Of a DNA stretch of 64,000 nucleotides, positions 62,745-64,000 are shown piece by piece (the stretch's first letter is position 1; the number at the start of each line of letters is the position of its first letter). A program made the position numbers and the translations under genes. Origin of the DNA: Demequina lutea (lineage in GTDB: Bacteria > Actinomycetota > Actinomycetes > Actinomycetales > Demequinaceae); the NCBI RefSeq assembly GCF_013409005.1, contig NZ_JACBZO010000001.1, forward strand, positions 496,001 through 560,000, given 5' to 3'. The notes under the pieces are model-generated. The model made no database searches and was not told the origin of the DNA. It saw only the letters and a list, made by a program, of their open reading frames with translations.

Positions 62745-63679
62745 GAGCGTTCACCTGCCTGGCCGTCGAGGGCCGCGTGGAGTCGGTCGGCGGCCGCGGC
62801 CAGGAGCTCGGCGGTGCCGGTCAGGTACCAGTAGGTGTCCGAGGGTCGAGCGTGTCCGAGCCAGGTCGACAGCAGCGGTGCCACGGTGGCCGGGTCGGCG
62901 CCGTTGCGGTAGGCGTCGAGCATCGTGTTCACCGCGAAGGTGTGCCGCAGGTCGTGCAGGCGCGGGCGGCAGGCCGAGGACACCGGCCTCAGACCGGCGC
63001 GGTCGGTCAGTCGGCGGAACATCGGGTGGACTATCCCGGGGCTCAGGCGGGTCCCGGCGGTGCTGATCAGCAATGCCGCAGAACCCGCTGCGGCCAGGTG
63101 GTCGGCGCGCACGGCCAGGTACTGGCCCAGGCCCGTGGTGACCGTCTCGTGCAGGGGCAGCATGCGGGTCTTGCCGAACTTACCGGTCACCGTCAACGTC
63201 CCGGCCTGGGCATCGAAATTGGTCAGATCCAACCCGAGGGCTTCTCCGGTGCGGATCCCGGTCGCACTCATCAACGCGACCAGAGTGTGGAACGTCGCGG
63301 CCCGGATCGCCGGGCGCAACTCGTCGGCGGCGTCCAGCAGGGCGGCGGCCTCGGCACCGGTGTAGAGGTAGGGCGCGGCGCGCGTCACCCGAGCGGGCAG
63401 CAACTTCGCCGGCGGGATCTGCACGTCCGCATCCAGGGTGTGCGCCCACCGGGCGAAGCACTGGATCGCGGACAGCCGTAGCGCATGCTGGCGCGGCGAC
63501 ACCCCAGGCCGGGATGTCGCGAAGCGGACGGCGTGCTCGACGGTGAGCGTCGGGGCGTCGTGGTCCTGCAGGTAGTCCACGAACGCGAACAGCACATGCT
63601 CGGTGCCCACGAGCTTGTAACCCAGCGACCGGCGCACCCGCAGGTAGTCGCCCACCATGGCGCGCAGCTGCGCGCTCAT
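62741..63679 (-). CDS. Tyrosine recombinase, middle gene of a recombinase-in-trio (RIT) element
   Basis: 312 residues, intact catalytic set: Arg in SATGIRTGEALGL, Lys in GKFGKTRMLPL, His-X2-Arg in RLHDLRHTFAVN, His in WLGHARPSDTYWY and the nucleophilic Tyr just after. Start ATG 63679 overlaps the stop of the gene upstream by 4 bp, and the stop overlaps the next start by 4 bp. Three recombinases in tandem with ATGA junctions are the defining layout of RIT elements. Confidence 0.88.
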   Translation of the reverse strand: MSAQLRAMVGDYLRVRRSLGYKLVGTEHVLFAFVDYLQDHDAPTLTVEHAVRFATSRPGVSPRQHALRLSAIQCFARWAHTLDADVQIPPAKLLPARVTRAAPYLYTGAEAAALLDAADELRPAIRAATFHTLVALMSATGIRTGEALGLDLTNFDAQAGTLTVTGKFGKTRMLPLHETVTTGLGQYLAVRADHLAAAGSAALLISTAGTRLSPGIVHPMFRRLTDRAGLRPVSSACRPRLHDLRHTFAVNTMLDAYRNGADPATVAPLLSTWLGHARPSDTYWYLTGTAELLAAAADRLHAALDGQAGERS

Positions 63680-64000
63680 CGCGGGCCCCCTGCGCCCGGC
63701 CAGGGCCGGGCGATCTGGGCCAACCGGTTGCGGTCGGTCTTGGCGTAGATGACGGTGGTCGCCACCGACGCGTGCCGCATCAACTGGGCGACCTCCTGCA
63801 ACGACGCCCCCGCGTTCAACGTCTCGCTCGCCGCAGTGTGGCGCAGCCGGTGGGCGTGCACCGTGCCAAGCCCCGCCCGCCGGGCAGCGCGCGCCACGAT
63901 GCACGTCACGCTCACCGGCTCCAAAGGCGTGAACGGTGCCACCGCGCGGACGAACACTGTCCGGGCCGCAGTGCGGGGTCGCCCATGACGCAAATACTCC
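63676..64000 (-). CDS. Tyrosine recombinase, first gene of the RIT element, C-terminal part
   Basis: Runs off the right edge. Visible: VHAHRLRHTAASETLNAGAS and LMRHASVATTVIYAKTDRNR, with the His-Arg, His and Tyr of the catalytic domain. A reading start at 63993 would be internal; the frame stays open to the edge. Confidence 0.82.
   Translation of the reverse strand, partial: EYLRHGRPRTAARTVFVRAVAPFTPLEPVSVTCIVARAARRAGLGTVHAHRLRHTAASETLNAGASLQEVAQLMRHASVATTVIYAKTDRNRLAQIARPWPGAGGPR

Overview
This window comes from a high-GC Gram-positive genome, almost certainly an actinobacterium. The evidence is GTG/TTG starts with AAGGAGG-type ribosome binding sites, a DUF222/HNH (13E12-type) gene, a fused Wzz/BY-kinase, an LAxTG-anchored surface protein and actinobacterial IS families. 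An order such as Micrococcales is only a guess. I saw no rRNA, tRNA or CRISPR array.

Region 1 (1-29 kb) is mostly chromosomal. (a) 1-7.4 kb is a urea-amidolyase-type cluster: allophanate hydrolase, a biotin-dependent urea/guanidine carboxylase, two DUF1989 proteins and a TetR regulator. Three matching 16-bp operator-like sites lie in it. Current knowledge of this gene set favours guanidine degradation. (b) 7-12 kb holds membrane proteins (TauE-like, YeiH-like), a small hypothetical protein and a diguanylate cyclase. (c) 12-17.6 kb holds a sugar-acid cluster: IlvD/Edd dehydratase, SMP-30 lactonase, HpcH/HpaI aldolase, zinc dehydrogenase and IclR regulator. Together these could run a non-phosphorylative sugar oxidation ending in pyruvate, and a shared operator motif ties both ends together. 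(d) An SDR reductase, a very large FAD/Fe-S lactate or glycolate dehydrogenase, an HNH protein and a CAP-domain protein follow. Several genes and spacers carry 14-42 bp tandem repeats, many with 15-bp units. (e) 24.7-29.8 kb is the decayed edge of a surface-polysaccharide locus: a broken DUF4012 gene, a LMW protein tyrosine phosphatase, an LAxTG surface protein, a BY-kinase chain-length regulator and a broken priming sugar transferase.

Region 2 (29.8-48.4 kb) is polysaccharide synthesis broken up by mobile DNA. It holds gmd-fcl (GDP-L-fucose), two GT4 glycosyltransferases, a WcaF-type acetyltransferase, a Wzy-like polymerase and an acyltransferase-3 protein. Between them are IS3, IS110, IS256, IS1634, IS30 and ISL3-like elements. 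Many are nested, and several insertion junctions can be reconstructed exactly.

Region 3 (48.4-64 kb) begins and ends in mobile DNA: two IS21 elements, IS256, and parts of one or two recombinase-in-trio (RIT) elements. Two apparently identical IS3 copies in inverted orientation bracket a 7.5-kb cassette (53677-61204). The cassette encodes a flippase, a CMP-sugar synthetase, a HAD phosphatase, an HMGL-type aldolase fused to a DUF115/MptE-like domain, a second DUF115-like protein and a GT4 glycosyltransferase. The overlapping aldolase-phosphatase-CMP synthetase trio parallels NeuB-NanP-NeuA but has no NeuB, and is the best candidate for an undescribed pathway (a CMP-activated keto-acid sugar built by a DRE-TIM aldolase).
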